NCBI GenBank assembly: GCA_002793885.1
Contig: PFEG01000058.1
Location: 1 to 12,204 of the forward strand
Direction of reading: 5' to 3'
Length of the DNA stretch: 12,204 nucleotides
From: Candidatus Saccharibacteria bacterium CG10_big_fil_rev_8_21_14_0_10_47_8
GTDB lineage: Bacteria > Patescibacteriota > Saccharimonadia > Saccharimonadales > UBA10212
A model generated the notes under the pieces. The model ran no database searches. It saw nothing but the letters and a program-made list of their open reading frames with translations, and had not been told where the DNA came from. The number at the start of each line of letters is the position of its first letter. The first letter of the stretch is position 1. Shown here piece by piece: positions 5,475 to 11,196 of the stretch. Position numbers and translations under genes: made by a program.

Positions 5475-5960
5475 CTAGATGACATATTCGTTGTCTTCTT
5501 GGCGTTTTTTAATTGCGCTCAAACGGGCGATAAAGCCACTGGCGGCTCCGTCCAGCCCTAGAACTTTGAGGGCGCCGATTAATACATAAAGCCTGTCGAT
5601 CTCACGCTCGATAACACTTGGGGCGTTTTCTATTTCTTTAAAAAATAACTCTACTTTTTCTACCAGCCACTTCTCCTCACTAGCTTTGAGTTGCTTGAGA
5701 ATAATTTTGGGCTCATTTGTTGGTAGCGTCGGCTTAACAAGTTCAAGCGAGCGGGCCGAATGATCGCGTTTTAGCAGGTGCCCGCGGCTAATCAAACTGT
5801 TCACATGCAAGCTTACCGTAGCTACTGAGTTATATTGCAGCCCCTTCATAATCTCGCGGTAACTGGGACTGTATCCGTTCGCAGCAATAAATGTTTCTAT
5901 AAAAGTAAGTAACTCACGCTGTTTTTTGGTGGGCCTTACCGAAGTAGTTTTTTCTTCCAT
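5475..5960 (-). CDS. LexA-type winged-helix protein lacking the peptidase domain
   Basis: Residues about 9-75 match the LexA N-terminal DNA-binding domain. RPTKKQRELLTFIETFIAAN is followed by GYSPSYREIMKGLQYNSVAT and then VSLHVNSLISRGHL, the helix-turn-helix and wing of LexA (compare GYPPTRxEIA and AxxHLxxLxxKG). Residues 76-161 are charged and helical. They contain no S24 autoproteolysis domain, no Ala-Gly cleavage site and no Ser-Lys dyad. The protein therefore cannot be self-cleaved like a classical SOS repressor. It may be a constitutive, oligomerising or ligand-controlled regulator. It is the last gene of an operon behind the O-antigen ligase and gtrA-like genes. Its Shine-Dalgarno AGAGG (5966-5970) lies inside the 3' end of the gtrA-like gene, whose stop is 2 nt away, so translation is probably coupled. 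Its targets are unknown; control of the glycan genes is inference. Confidence 0.85.
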   Translation of the reverse strand: MEEKTTSVRPTKKQRELLTFIETFIAANGYSPSYREIMKGLQYNSVATVSLHVNSLISRGHLLKRDHSARSLELVKPTLPTNEPKIILKQLKASEEKWLVEKVELFFKEIENAPSVIEREIDRLYVLIGALKVLGLDGAASGFIARLSAIKKRQEDNEYVI

Positions 5961-5962
5961 TG

Positions 5963-6448
5963 TTACCTCTTTACGTAAGCACTGTGGCCGTGGGCTCGGT
6001 GCGCCACAATTCTCGCTACGCTTGTCTTAGCTTTTTTATGAACAAATTTTTCCGGGAAGACCCAGAAACGATACCATAAGTAATTCCAGATCGTAAAAAA
6101 GCCGGATGACACAAACTGACCTATATAAGGTGTAATACCGATGACTCTTAAGCCAGCAACTATGAAATAGTCAAGTACAAAATCTACCAACGTAATAAAA
6201 ATGTAACGACCCGTCACCTCGCTCATATGCCCCTTGAAATGAGAGCTACGAAACACCCAGAAGCGTTGCAATATAAAATTAACCGTCCAGCCAAAAATGT
6301 TAGCGGAGAGCTTTGCCCACCACAAGCTCCAATGAAGCCCAGACCATAGATACGCGAAAAGCGCATAACCGCTCCAAAAATAGGCGCCACCACTTATCAT
6401 GTATTCTACGAACTGGATTAAAAGTTTGCGATTACGCCTATAACTCAC
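5963..6448 (-). CDS. GtrA-like membrane protein (putative polyprenyl-linked sugar flippase)
   Basis: The protein has 161 residues and four predicted membrane helices, the GtrA/DPMS-like fold (PF04138 by recollection). The two halves each carry the family's pseudo-repeat: NFILQRFWVF at about residues 57-66 and NYLWYRFWVF at about 122-131. Family members are thought to move lipid-linked monosaccharides across the cytoplasmic membrane or to partner polyprenyl-phosphate glycosyltransferases. The start is GTG at 6446-6448. GGAG (minus strand, plus 6456-6459) lies 7 nt before it, and a competing ATG upstream stops after two codons. The Shine-Dalgarno is part of a long inverted repeat in the 155-bp gap after the ligase gene, which should make translation conditional. 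The C-terminal tail is basic and His-rich. The gene is followed 2 nt later by the LexA-like gene. Confidence 0.88.
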   Translation of the reverse strand: MSYRRNRKLLIQFVEYMISGGAYFWSGYALFAYLWSGLHWSLWWAKLSANIFGWTVNFILQRFWVFRSSHFKGHMSEVTGRYIFITLVDFVLDYFIVAGLRVIGITPYIGQFVSSGFFTIWNYLWYRFWVFPEKFVHKKAKTSVARIVAHRAHGHSAYVKR

Positions 6449-6595
6449 TTCATATCTCCAGTCTGTTAAGTGAAATACATCCTGGTGGGGACCACGTACT
6501 AGTTCTTGAGAGGAGGCGTATCCGTAGATACATTGACGAGCAAAACCGGGGCGTGGTTCTGCCAGGATGAATTGAAGCTGGAGGGGAGATATGAA
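6449..6595 (-). promoter_or_regulatory. Long structured leader hiding the gtrA ribosome binding site
   Basis: On the minus strand three nested helices line up. TTCATATCTCC (6595-6585) pairs with GGAGATATGAA (6459-6449), 11 perfect pairs. CATCCTGG (6569-6562) pairs with CCAGGATG (6485-6478). ACCACG (6557-6552) pairs with CGTGGT (6496-6491). An apical hairpin GTATC-TACG-GATAC lies at 6531-6518. The outer helix includes the GGAG Shine-Dalgarno and ends next to the GTG start, so the folded RNA should block translation initiation. I recognise no known riboswitch in it. It may be a translational switch, a coupling device depending on ribosomes arriving from the ligase gene, or a small RNA. Confidence 0.65.
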
Positions 6596-6603
6596 ATGAG
6601 TTC

Positions 6604-7932
6604 TTAGTGAGTCTTTCGGTCATTTTGCTTATTCTTAACTTCAAGTATACCAGTGGAAAGCGCAATGCCGGCTAATCCCCACCACAGATACGCCAGTGTG
6701 TCGTCCGTCCAAGCATGAGACAGTAAGTTTACGAAAGTCAGCCCAACCAGGCTAGCCAGTAAAATTTTACTTAAGCTGGTGCTACGTTGAAACCACAGCC
6801 TGCGAGCGATTAGGAAGTTTATACCAAGGAATATCAATATACCCAAGACACCAACTTCCTGACCTATTTGTAAATAATAGTTCTCGGCAATACGCGCGGG
6901 ATGGTCGTTGCGGAAAGAGGCCGGACCGGCGGTACCGGGACCTCTTCCAAAAGGCTGGTTCAGTACATCATTTGCGCCACTTTTTATTGCAACCACGCGA
7001 GCCTCATTTGAACTCAGTGAAGAAGTTGAGTTATTGCTAGTGTGAAGAAGGGTGTCCTGAGTAGTCTGGTTATAGCGTAACGAGTATAGGCCGACTACAG
7101 CTACAACAACACCAAGAGCAACAATCAAGGCTTTTCTGCGTGGCCATAAACTATTTTTTGGCAGCCAGCCAGCAAGTGCCCCAAACGCCAGCCCAGTTCC
7201 TATGTAAGCGCTCCGTGAATAGCTGTAAAAAAGAGTTATCGCGCCGGCTATCAGGCCGCCGATTCGCAATACTCGCCACCTAGATAACACTATGGCCATG
7301 GCCGGCAAAATTAATATTAGGTAAGCCCCCAAGGGGTTAGCGCCACGCAGTGTTGACTGAATCCTACGATAATCTAAATTAGCATCAACTGTCTGATAGG
7401 CCGGAATCGTATGCGCACCATAGCCAAAGTGCCGCAAAAAATCATAAGGCAGTAAAAACTGCTGCGATAGACCAAAAATTATAACGACCATCGCTGGAAT
7501 CAACAAAATCTTAGGCCAATATTGTTTTAAGAAGCTATCAGAGCTGGCAATAACGGCGCAAATTATAAAAAACCCGACAAAACGTAAATTTATAAGCAGT
7601 GCGTAAATAAGCGCCTCGCTATTAACCTGTTTGTGAATAAGAGCCCAAGCTCCAAGCACCAAATTGAGCACTACGTAAAGCCCAATTAAACGCACAGTCC
7701 ACGATGTTAACAGCCAGCGGCGTATATGAGCAGAGCGGTAAGCCAACAATACAGCCGCGGGTATTAGAGCAACCGTTAGAATTTCTTTCCAAATCCTAAG
7801 CAAATCAAGATTACCACTGTTGCTGCCAATCCAAGTAGTAAATAAGGCATGAAAAGGTATTAGCACTAAGATAGTGGCAACTGCTAGGGAAAGAACACGG
7901 CCCAGCTTAGGGTGGGTAGTTATGCGCTGCAT
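6604..7932 (-). CDS. O-antigen ligase / polymerase family membrane protein (Wzy_C-type)
   Basis: This is a 442-residue polytopic membrane protein with about ten to twelve hydrophobic segments. The Wzy_C-type region is marked by YSYSRSAYIGTGLAFG near residues 234-249. A large extracytoplasmic loop rich in Ser/Thr/Asn follows, then NQPFGRGPGTAG and ARIAENYYLQIGQEVGVLG, which match the family signature of a Gly-rich block followed by E/H-N-x-x-L-Q-I-x-x-E-x-G. Members either polymerise lipid-linked repeat units or ligate a glycan to a lipid or protein acceptor; the sequence does not separate these roles. It is the first gene of the minus-strand operon with the gtrA-like and LexA-like genes, and divergent from the sugar-phosphate transferase. 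The ATG at 7930-7932 has a TATACT -10 box 14 nt upstream and no Shine-Dalgarno. Confidence 0.88.
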   Translation of the reverse strand: MQRITTHPKLGRVLSLAVATILVLIPFHALFTTWIGSNSGNLDLLRIWKEILTVALIPAAVLLAYRSAHIRRWLLTSWTVRLIGLYVVLNLVLGAWALIHKQVNSEALIYALLINLRFVGFFIICAVIASSDSFLKQYWPKILLIPAMVVIIFGLSQQFLLPYDFLRHFGYGAHTIPAYQTVDANLDYRRIQSTLRGANPLGAYLILILPAMAIVLSRWRVLRIGGLIAGAITLFYSYSRSAYIGTGLAFGALAGWLPKNSLWPRRKALIVALGVVVAVVGLYSLRYNQTTQDTLLHTSNNSTSSLSSNEARVVAIKSGANDVLNQPFGRGPGTAGPASFRNDHPARIAENYYLQIGQEVGVLGILIFLGINFLIARRLWFQRSTSLSKILLASLVGLTFVNLLSHAWTDDTLAYLWWGLAGIALSTGILEVKNKQNDRKTH

Positions 7933-7946
7933 AAATGCTACAATCT

Positions 7947-7952
7947 AGTATA
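7947..7952 (-). promoter_or_regulatory. -10 box of the ligase operon
   Basis: TATACT on the minus strand predicts a start near 7940 and a leader of about 8 nt. On the plus strand the overlapping TAGTAT (7946-7951) could serve as a divergent -10 for the sugar-transferase leader. Confidence 0.4.
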
Positions 7953-7980
7953 GCGAATGATAAGCCATCCACATCTTACT

Positions 7981-8132
7981 CGCTTTGACGCGTGGCTAGG
8001 CGAAAGCGAAGGGCGGACTGAGTCGTATACTCGATACGGTGAAGGAGCACTGGAGCTTACAACAACGCCAGGCGCAAAGAGCACCAGCAGAGTTGCCGGC
8101 TCTGCTGGCAGGCAGACTGGTGCGGCGAGGAG
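7981..8132 (+). promoter_or_regulatory. Structured 5' leader of the sugar-phosphate transferase gene
   Basis: The 205-bp divergent gap holds several hairpins ahead of the start. CGCTTT/AAAGCG spans 7981-8008 and CGTAT/ATACG spans 8024-8038. CCAGCAGAG/CTCTGCTGG (8084-8092 with 8100-8108) is a perfect 9-bp stem. A rival helix, GCACCAG/CTGGTGC (8081-8087 with 8117-8123), shares bases with that stem, so the two exclude each other. The Shine-Dalgarno AGGAG at 8128-8132 lies just downstream. This arrangement suits a regulatory leader. I match it to no known riboswitch. Confidence 0.4.
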
Positions 8133-8137
8133 ATGTA

Positions 8138-9580
8138 ATGAAAAGTAACGCCTCGCTGCTATACAGTTTCTTTTTAGTAGTGGGTGATTTCCTGGCGCTA
8201 GTAGCCGCTTTCGTGGTTGCCTACATCCTGCGCGTTTCGTTAAGCTCGAGGCCTATCTCCGAACAGGTCCACGCTACCACTTATCTAGAAATTTTTTTGG
8301 TACTACTGCCGTTTTGGATTTTAATTTTTGGTTTACTGGGCCTATATAGAAGTTCAATCCAGGAAAAGCGCTTCAGTGAGCTCGGTCGATTGCTGGTTGG
8401 CTCGTTTATCGGCCTGCTGTTCGTAATCGGTTACGCTTATGCGGTCAATAAAGTGATTTTTCCGGCCCGCTTAGTGCCTGTTATTGGTTTTGGACTGGCT
8501 TTTGTCTTTTTAGTTATATTCCGTAATTTTGCGCGCTGGCTCAGAACAAAAATGTTCAGCTATGGTTTTGGCATAACTAATCTTTTAGTGGTTGGTAGCA
8601 CTCAAGTTGCCCAAGAACTTGTGGACGCGCTCCATGACTGGAAAAAGTCGGGCTACCGGATAGTTGGCGTGGCTGGTGAACATGCTTCCCGGCGGGCAGG
8701 CTTTAGAGGGCTCAAAACTTTCCAGTCTTTCGAGGACGCCGTAGCCAAAATTAAGGCCGACCATATACATAGTATCGTCCAGACGGAGCTTTATTCTTCC
8801 AACGACCGCAATAATCAGATTTTGGAATTTGCCCAGAGCCACCACATCGCTTATCGCTTCATACCCGGTAACGGTGAGTTGTTCTTGGGCAAGCTGGAAG
8901 TCGAACTTTTCCGCTCATCGCTGCCGGTAATCGCTGTCCATCAGACCGCTTTGTTCGGTTGGGGTCGGATAGTCAAACGTCTATTTGATTTAGTGCTGGG
9001 TGGCCTGTTACTTATAACTGCAATGCCATTTATATTGATTATCGCCGTATTAATAAAACTGACAGGCGGCGGTTCAGTCTTTTTCCGCCAGACCCGTTTA
9101 ACCAGGTTCAACCACAAGTTCCGGGTCTTCAAATTCCGGACTCAATATACCAAGTATGGTGGCACCACTCCGGAGCAAGCTTTTGCTATGATGGGCAAGC
9201 CCGAACTCGCCGAGGAGTATCGCGAAAACGGCGATTATCTGGATCACGACCCGCGGGTTACACCGCTTGGAAGGTTCTTGCGTAAAACCAGCCTGGATGA
9301 GTTACCGCAATTGATAAATATCGTAAAGGGCGACCTTAGCCTGGTAGGGCCACGCCCACTGATTCCGGAGGAGCTCAGTGTTTACGAAAAACGCCATGCC
9401 ATTTTAAGCGTCAAGTCCGGCCTAACCGGCCTGGCCCAGGTATCGGGCCGTCGGTCGATCAGTTTTGAGGAACGCCGCCGGCTTGATATTTATTATGTCC
9501 AAAATTGGAGTTTCTGGCTGGACATCATCATTCTTACAAAAACCATCCGCGTCGTTTTAGGCCAACGGGGCGCAGCTTAA
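8138..9580 (+). CDS. Polyprenyl-phosphate sugar-1-phosphate transferase (WbaP/CpsE type)
   Basis: The enzyme transfers a sugar phosphate from a nucleotide sugar to undecaprenyl phosphate, the first membrane step of surface-glycan synthesis. Its 480 residues have the full-length architecture. About four N-terminal membrane helices are followed by a Rossmann-like CoA_binding_3 domain ([17 protein letters not shown] onward). A reentrant helix after KRLFD (280-284) leads into the catalytic Bac_transf domain. Catalytic-region motifs are [25 protein letters not shown] (371-390, with Asp387-Glu388), [11 protein letters not shown] (397-407) and [12 protein letters not shown] (427-438). The start at 8138 has AGGAG 5 nt upstream; an in-frame GTG at 8039 would add 33 Arg/Gln/Ala-rich residues unlike the family and is rejected. 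A weak hairpin terminator overlaps the stop. The sugar cannot be told from sequence. Confidence 0.93.
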   Translation: MKSNASLLYSFFLVVGDFLALVAAFVVAYILRVSLSSRPISEQVHATTYLEIFLVLLPFWILIFGLLGLYRSSIQEKRFSELGRLLVGSFIGLLFVIGYAYAVNKVIFPARLVPVIGFGLAFVFLVIFRNFARWLRTKMFSYGFGITNLLVVGSTQVAQELVDALHDWKKSGYRIVGVAGEHASRRAGFRGLKTFQSFEDAVAKIKADHIHSIVQTELYSSNDRNNQILEFAQSHHIAYRFIPGNGELFLGKLEVELFRSSLPVIAVHQTALFGWGRIVKRLFDLVLGGLLLITAMPFILIIAVLIKLTGGGSVFFRQTRLTRFNHKFRVFKFRTQYTKYGGTTPEQAFAMMGKPELAEEYRENGDYLDHDPRVTPLGRFLRKTSLDELPQLINIVKGDLSLVGPRPLIPEELSVYEKRHAILSVKSGLTGLAQVSGRRSISFEERRRLDIYYVQNWSFWLDIIILTKTIRVVLGQRGAA

Positions 9581-9598
9581 TCAAAGATTAAGCATTTT
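9575..9598 (+). terminator. Weak intrinsic terminator at the transferase stop codon
   Basis: GCTTAAT (9575-9581) pairs with ATTAAGC (9587-9593) around CAAAG and is followed by ATTTT. The TAA stop lies in the stem. The helix is A/T-rich, so termination would be partial at best. Confidence 0.4.
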
Positions 9599-9599
9599 A

Positions 9600-9638
9600 C
9601 AATTACCAGTTTTCAATTCACAATAATTTATCAATGAA
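9600..9638. repeat. Left half of the heptad array, before the four-helix gene
   Basis: Heptads CAATTAC, CAGTTTT, CAATTCA and CAATAAT are followed by the four-base break TTAT and then CAATGAA. The order and the phase break match the left half of the array at 1462-1521. The last unit contains the ATG of the four-helix-bundle gene. Confidence 0.8.
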
Positions 9639-10023
9639 CATTGTACAAGAAAGACCGCAACAACTAGAGGAACGGACTATAGATTTTGCTGTTAGTGTCA
9701 TTTCTTTTTGCAAAGGATTACCTCAGAGCCCCGAAAACAAAATAATTAGTAATCAGCTAATACGCTCCGCTACTAGTATTGGCGCAAACTATACCGAAGC
9801 CAATAATGCAGCTTCTAGAATTGATTTTAGGAATAAAATATATATCTGCAAGAAAGAAGCCTCAGAGTCTAGGTACTGGTTGAAGGTTCTTACTAAAACA
9901 AACTCGAATCTACAGACTTCAGAGTTAATTGACGAAATTTCGCAGTTAATCTTTATCCTGCAGAAGATAGTTTCCACAATGAAAATTGGTAAATGTAAAA
10001 TTAATGAAAAATGTAAAAAGTAA
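9634..10023 (+). CDS. Four-helix-bundle protein (S23 / 23S-rRNA intervening-sequence family)
   Basis: The 129 residues match the S23-type four-helix-bundle family. LIRSATSIGANYTEANNA (about 42-59) and KIYICKKEASESRYWL (about 68-83) are the two conserved blocks, and four amphipathic helices cover the protein. Members are encoded in intervening sequences of bacterial 23S rRNA and relate to Avd, the accessory protein of diversity-generating retroelements; the function of free-standing copies is unknown. Here no rRNA, reverse transcriptase or variable-repeat target is present. The ATG lies within a heptad of the left repeat. The last dozen or so residues (IGKCKINEKCKK), rich in Lys and Cys, are encoded by the right repeat and lie outside the conserved fold. 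There is no Shine-Dalgarno. The gene interrupts a glycan operon, and its stop is 1 nt before the next start. Confidence 0.88.
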   Translation: MNIVQERPQQLEERTIDFAVSVISFCKGLPQSPENKIISNQLIRSATSIGANYTEANNAASRIDFRNKIYICKKEASESRYWLKVLTKTNSNLQTSELIDEISQLIFILQKIVSTMKIGKCKINEKCKK

Positions 10024-10030
10024 AATGAAC
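9991..10030. repeat. Right half of the heptad array, after the four-helix gene
   Basis: Seven-base units AAATGTA, AAATTAA, TGAAAAA, TGTAAAA and AGTAAAA run across the end of the four-helix gene and the start of the glycosyltransferase. They match the right half of the array at 1522-1556 (AAATTAA, then TGnnAAA units). The repeat supplies the C-terminus of one protein and the start codon of the next. Confidence 0.7.
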
Positions 10031-11185
10031 AATTCGACTTTGAAAGTAGCCATCGTGCACGACTGGATGATTGGTGGCGGTGCCGAAAAGGTCGTGCTGG
10101 AACTTCACCGTATGTTTCCCGAAGCCCCAATTTACACCTCTTACTGCACCGACGAGTGGCGCAAGAAACTTGATGGTAAAGCAGTAACCGGATACTTACA
10201 GAATTGGCCCTTTCCTGCTCTTCGCAAATACGTACCATTTTTACGCGGCTGGTGGTTTTCGCGACTAAATTTAAACGATTACGATTTAGTGATCTCATCT
10301 TCAGGAGCCGAAGCCAAATTCATCAAAGTGGGTCGCACCAACTACCAACTACAAACTACAAACTACAAACGTAATGTGAAGCGTCCTCTTCACATCAGTT
10401 ACATTCATGCACCGACCCACTACTATTGGAGCCGTTACGATGAATACCTCAGGCATCCTGGTTTCGGTTTTTTTGATCCGCTGGCCAGGCTGGGGCTCAG
10501 AGTGCTGGTCGGGCCGATGCGTCGCTGGGACTTCCGAGCTGCCAAGCGTCCTGATTATCTAATTGCCAACTCCAGCTACACCAAAAACCAAATAAAAAAA
10601 TATTACGGGCGTGATGCGACCGTCATTCATCCTCCCGTCGACATCAAAAGATTCTCCAAACTACCAACTAACAACTACCAACTACCACAAAACCGAAACG
10701 GTTTTGTCATAACCGGCCGGCAAACTCCATATAAACGCTTCGACCTAGCGATTGCCGCCTGTACAAAATTAAACTTGCCACTAACGGTAACCGGTAACGG
10801 CCCAGACCATAAAAAACTCCAACGCTTAGCCGGCCCATCCGTTAAGTTCGTCCAAGCGACCGATAAGGAACTGGCAAGTTATTTTGCCACGGCAGAGGCT
10901 TTTATCTTCCCTAGCCTAGATGATTTTGGCATCGTGGCCGTGGAAGCGCTGGCTTCCGGCACACCAGTTATTGCTTATAAAGATGGCGGCGCTTTGGACT
11001 ATATCGTACCCGGTAAAACCGGAGAATATTTCAAAGACCAAACTGTGGAATCGTTAGTTAAAGCTCTTAGGACCTTTACGCCAAACAAGTTCAAGCAAGA
11101 AGTACTACAAGAAAAAGCCCGGCAATTTGGACCAAATATATTTAGAGAAAAAGTATCTAGATTTATTAATGATAATATTATATAA
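10025..11185 (+). CDS. GT4-family glycosyltransferase with two heptad-encoded inserts
   Basis: This 386-residue retaining glycosyltransferase has two Rossmann domains (GT-B fold) and probably adds a sugar to the lipid-linked glycan at the inner membrane face. The N-terminal domain begins KVAIVHDWMIGGGAEKVV, with the Gly-rich acceptor loop. SYIHAPTHYYW is typical of a bacterial mannosyl- or rhamnosyltransferase-like subgroup. The C-terminal domain has GFVITGRQTPYKRFDLAI and FPSLDDFGIVAVEALASGTPVIAY. The family E-x7-E pair appears here as D-x7-E. Residues 105-115 (TNYQLQTTNYK) and 212-223 (KLPTNNYQLPQN) are low-complexity inserts in loops, encoded by seven-base repeats. The start is ATG 10025, 1 nt after the upstream stop and without a Shine-Dalgarno, so reinitiation is likely. 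A TTG at 9986 would add 13 repeat-encoded residues. Confidence 0.92.
   Translation: MNNSTLKVAIVHDWMIGGGAEKVVLELHRMFPEAPIYTSYCTDEWRKKLDGKAVTGYLQNWPFPALRKYVPFLRGWWFSRLNLNDYDLVISSSGAEAKFIKVGRTNYQLQTTNYKRNVKRPLHISYIHAPTHYYWSRYDEYLRHPGFGFFDPLARLGLRVLVGPMRRWDFRAAKRPDYLIANSSYTKNQIKKYYGRDATVIHPPVDIKRFSKLPTNNYQLPQNRNGFVITGRQTPYKRFDLAIAACTKLNLPLTVTGNGPDHKKLQRLAGPSVKFVQATDKELASYFATAEAFIFPSLDDFGIVAVEALASGTPVIAYKDGGALDYIVPGKTGEYFKDQTVESLVKALRTFTPNKFKQEVLQEKARQFGPNIFREKVSRFINDNII
10339..10370 (+). repeat. In-frame heptad insert 1 in the glycosyltransferase
   Basis: The units CAACTAC, CAACTAC, AAACTAC and AAACTAC run in tandem, followed by AAAC. Seven bases shift the frame by one each time, so three units give a seven-residue period, seen as TNYQLQ-TTNYK. 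The insert sits between KFIKVG and the conserved SYIHAP strand. Confidence 0.85.
10658..10685 (+). repeat. In-frame heptad insert 2 in the glycosyltransferase
   Basis: The units AAACTAC, CAACTAA, CAACTAC and CAACTAC encode KLPTNNYQLP at the interdomain linker, just before NGFVITG. The unit type is that of insert 1, 292 bp upstream. Confidence 0.85.
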
Positions 11186-11186
11186 T
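11181..11186 (+). promoter_or_regulatory. -10 box of glmS
   Basis: A consensus TATAAT overlaps the stop codon of the glycosyltransferase and ends 10 nt before the glmS ATG. A start 6-7 nt downstream leaves only 3-4 nt of leader. No Shine-Dalgarno is visible, so glmS may be transcribed leaderless in addition to read-through. Confidence 0.45.
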
Positions 11187-11196
11187 ACCTTGTAAT

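Larger units (their letters stand above)
9600..10030 (+). mobile_element. Candidate repeat-bounded four-helix-bundle cassette
   Basis: The unit consists of a left heptad half, one gene and a right heptad half, inserted between two glycan genes. The two halves are adjacent, with no gene, at 1462-1556. No transposase, terminal inverted repeat or target duplication is visible, so any movement would need another mechanism such as recombination between repeats or a trans-acting enzyme. Genes of this family are known as intervening sequences in bacterial 23S rRNA genes, which supports mobility by family precedent. The mobile status here is inference. Confidence 0.45.

Noticed and set aside
6449..6595. 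6S RNA or signal recognition particle RNA
   Set aside because: The long rod with internal loops recalls 6S, but no SRP GGAAGGAAGCAG-type loop or 6S-type flanking signal is recognised, and the pairing with the gtrA ribosome binding site explains the structure better.
8039..8137. N-terminal extension of the sugar-phosphate transferase from a GTG
   Set aside because: The 33 extra residues are Arg/Gln/Ala-rich and unlike the family. The ATG at 8138 has a well-spaced AGGAG, and the extension coincides with the leader hairpins.
9634..10023. Diversity-generating retroelement accessory gene (Avd)
   Set aside because: The fold is related, but there is no reverse transcriptase, template repeat or variable target gene here.
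11186..11196. glmS ribozyme ahead of glmS
   Set aside because: Only 11 nt separate the upstream stop from the glmS start, far too short for the ribozyme.
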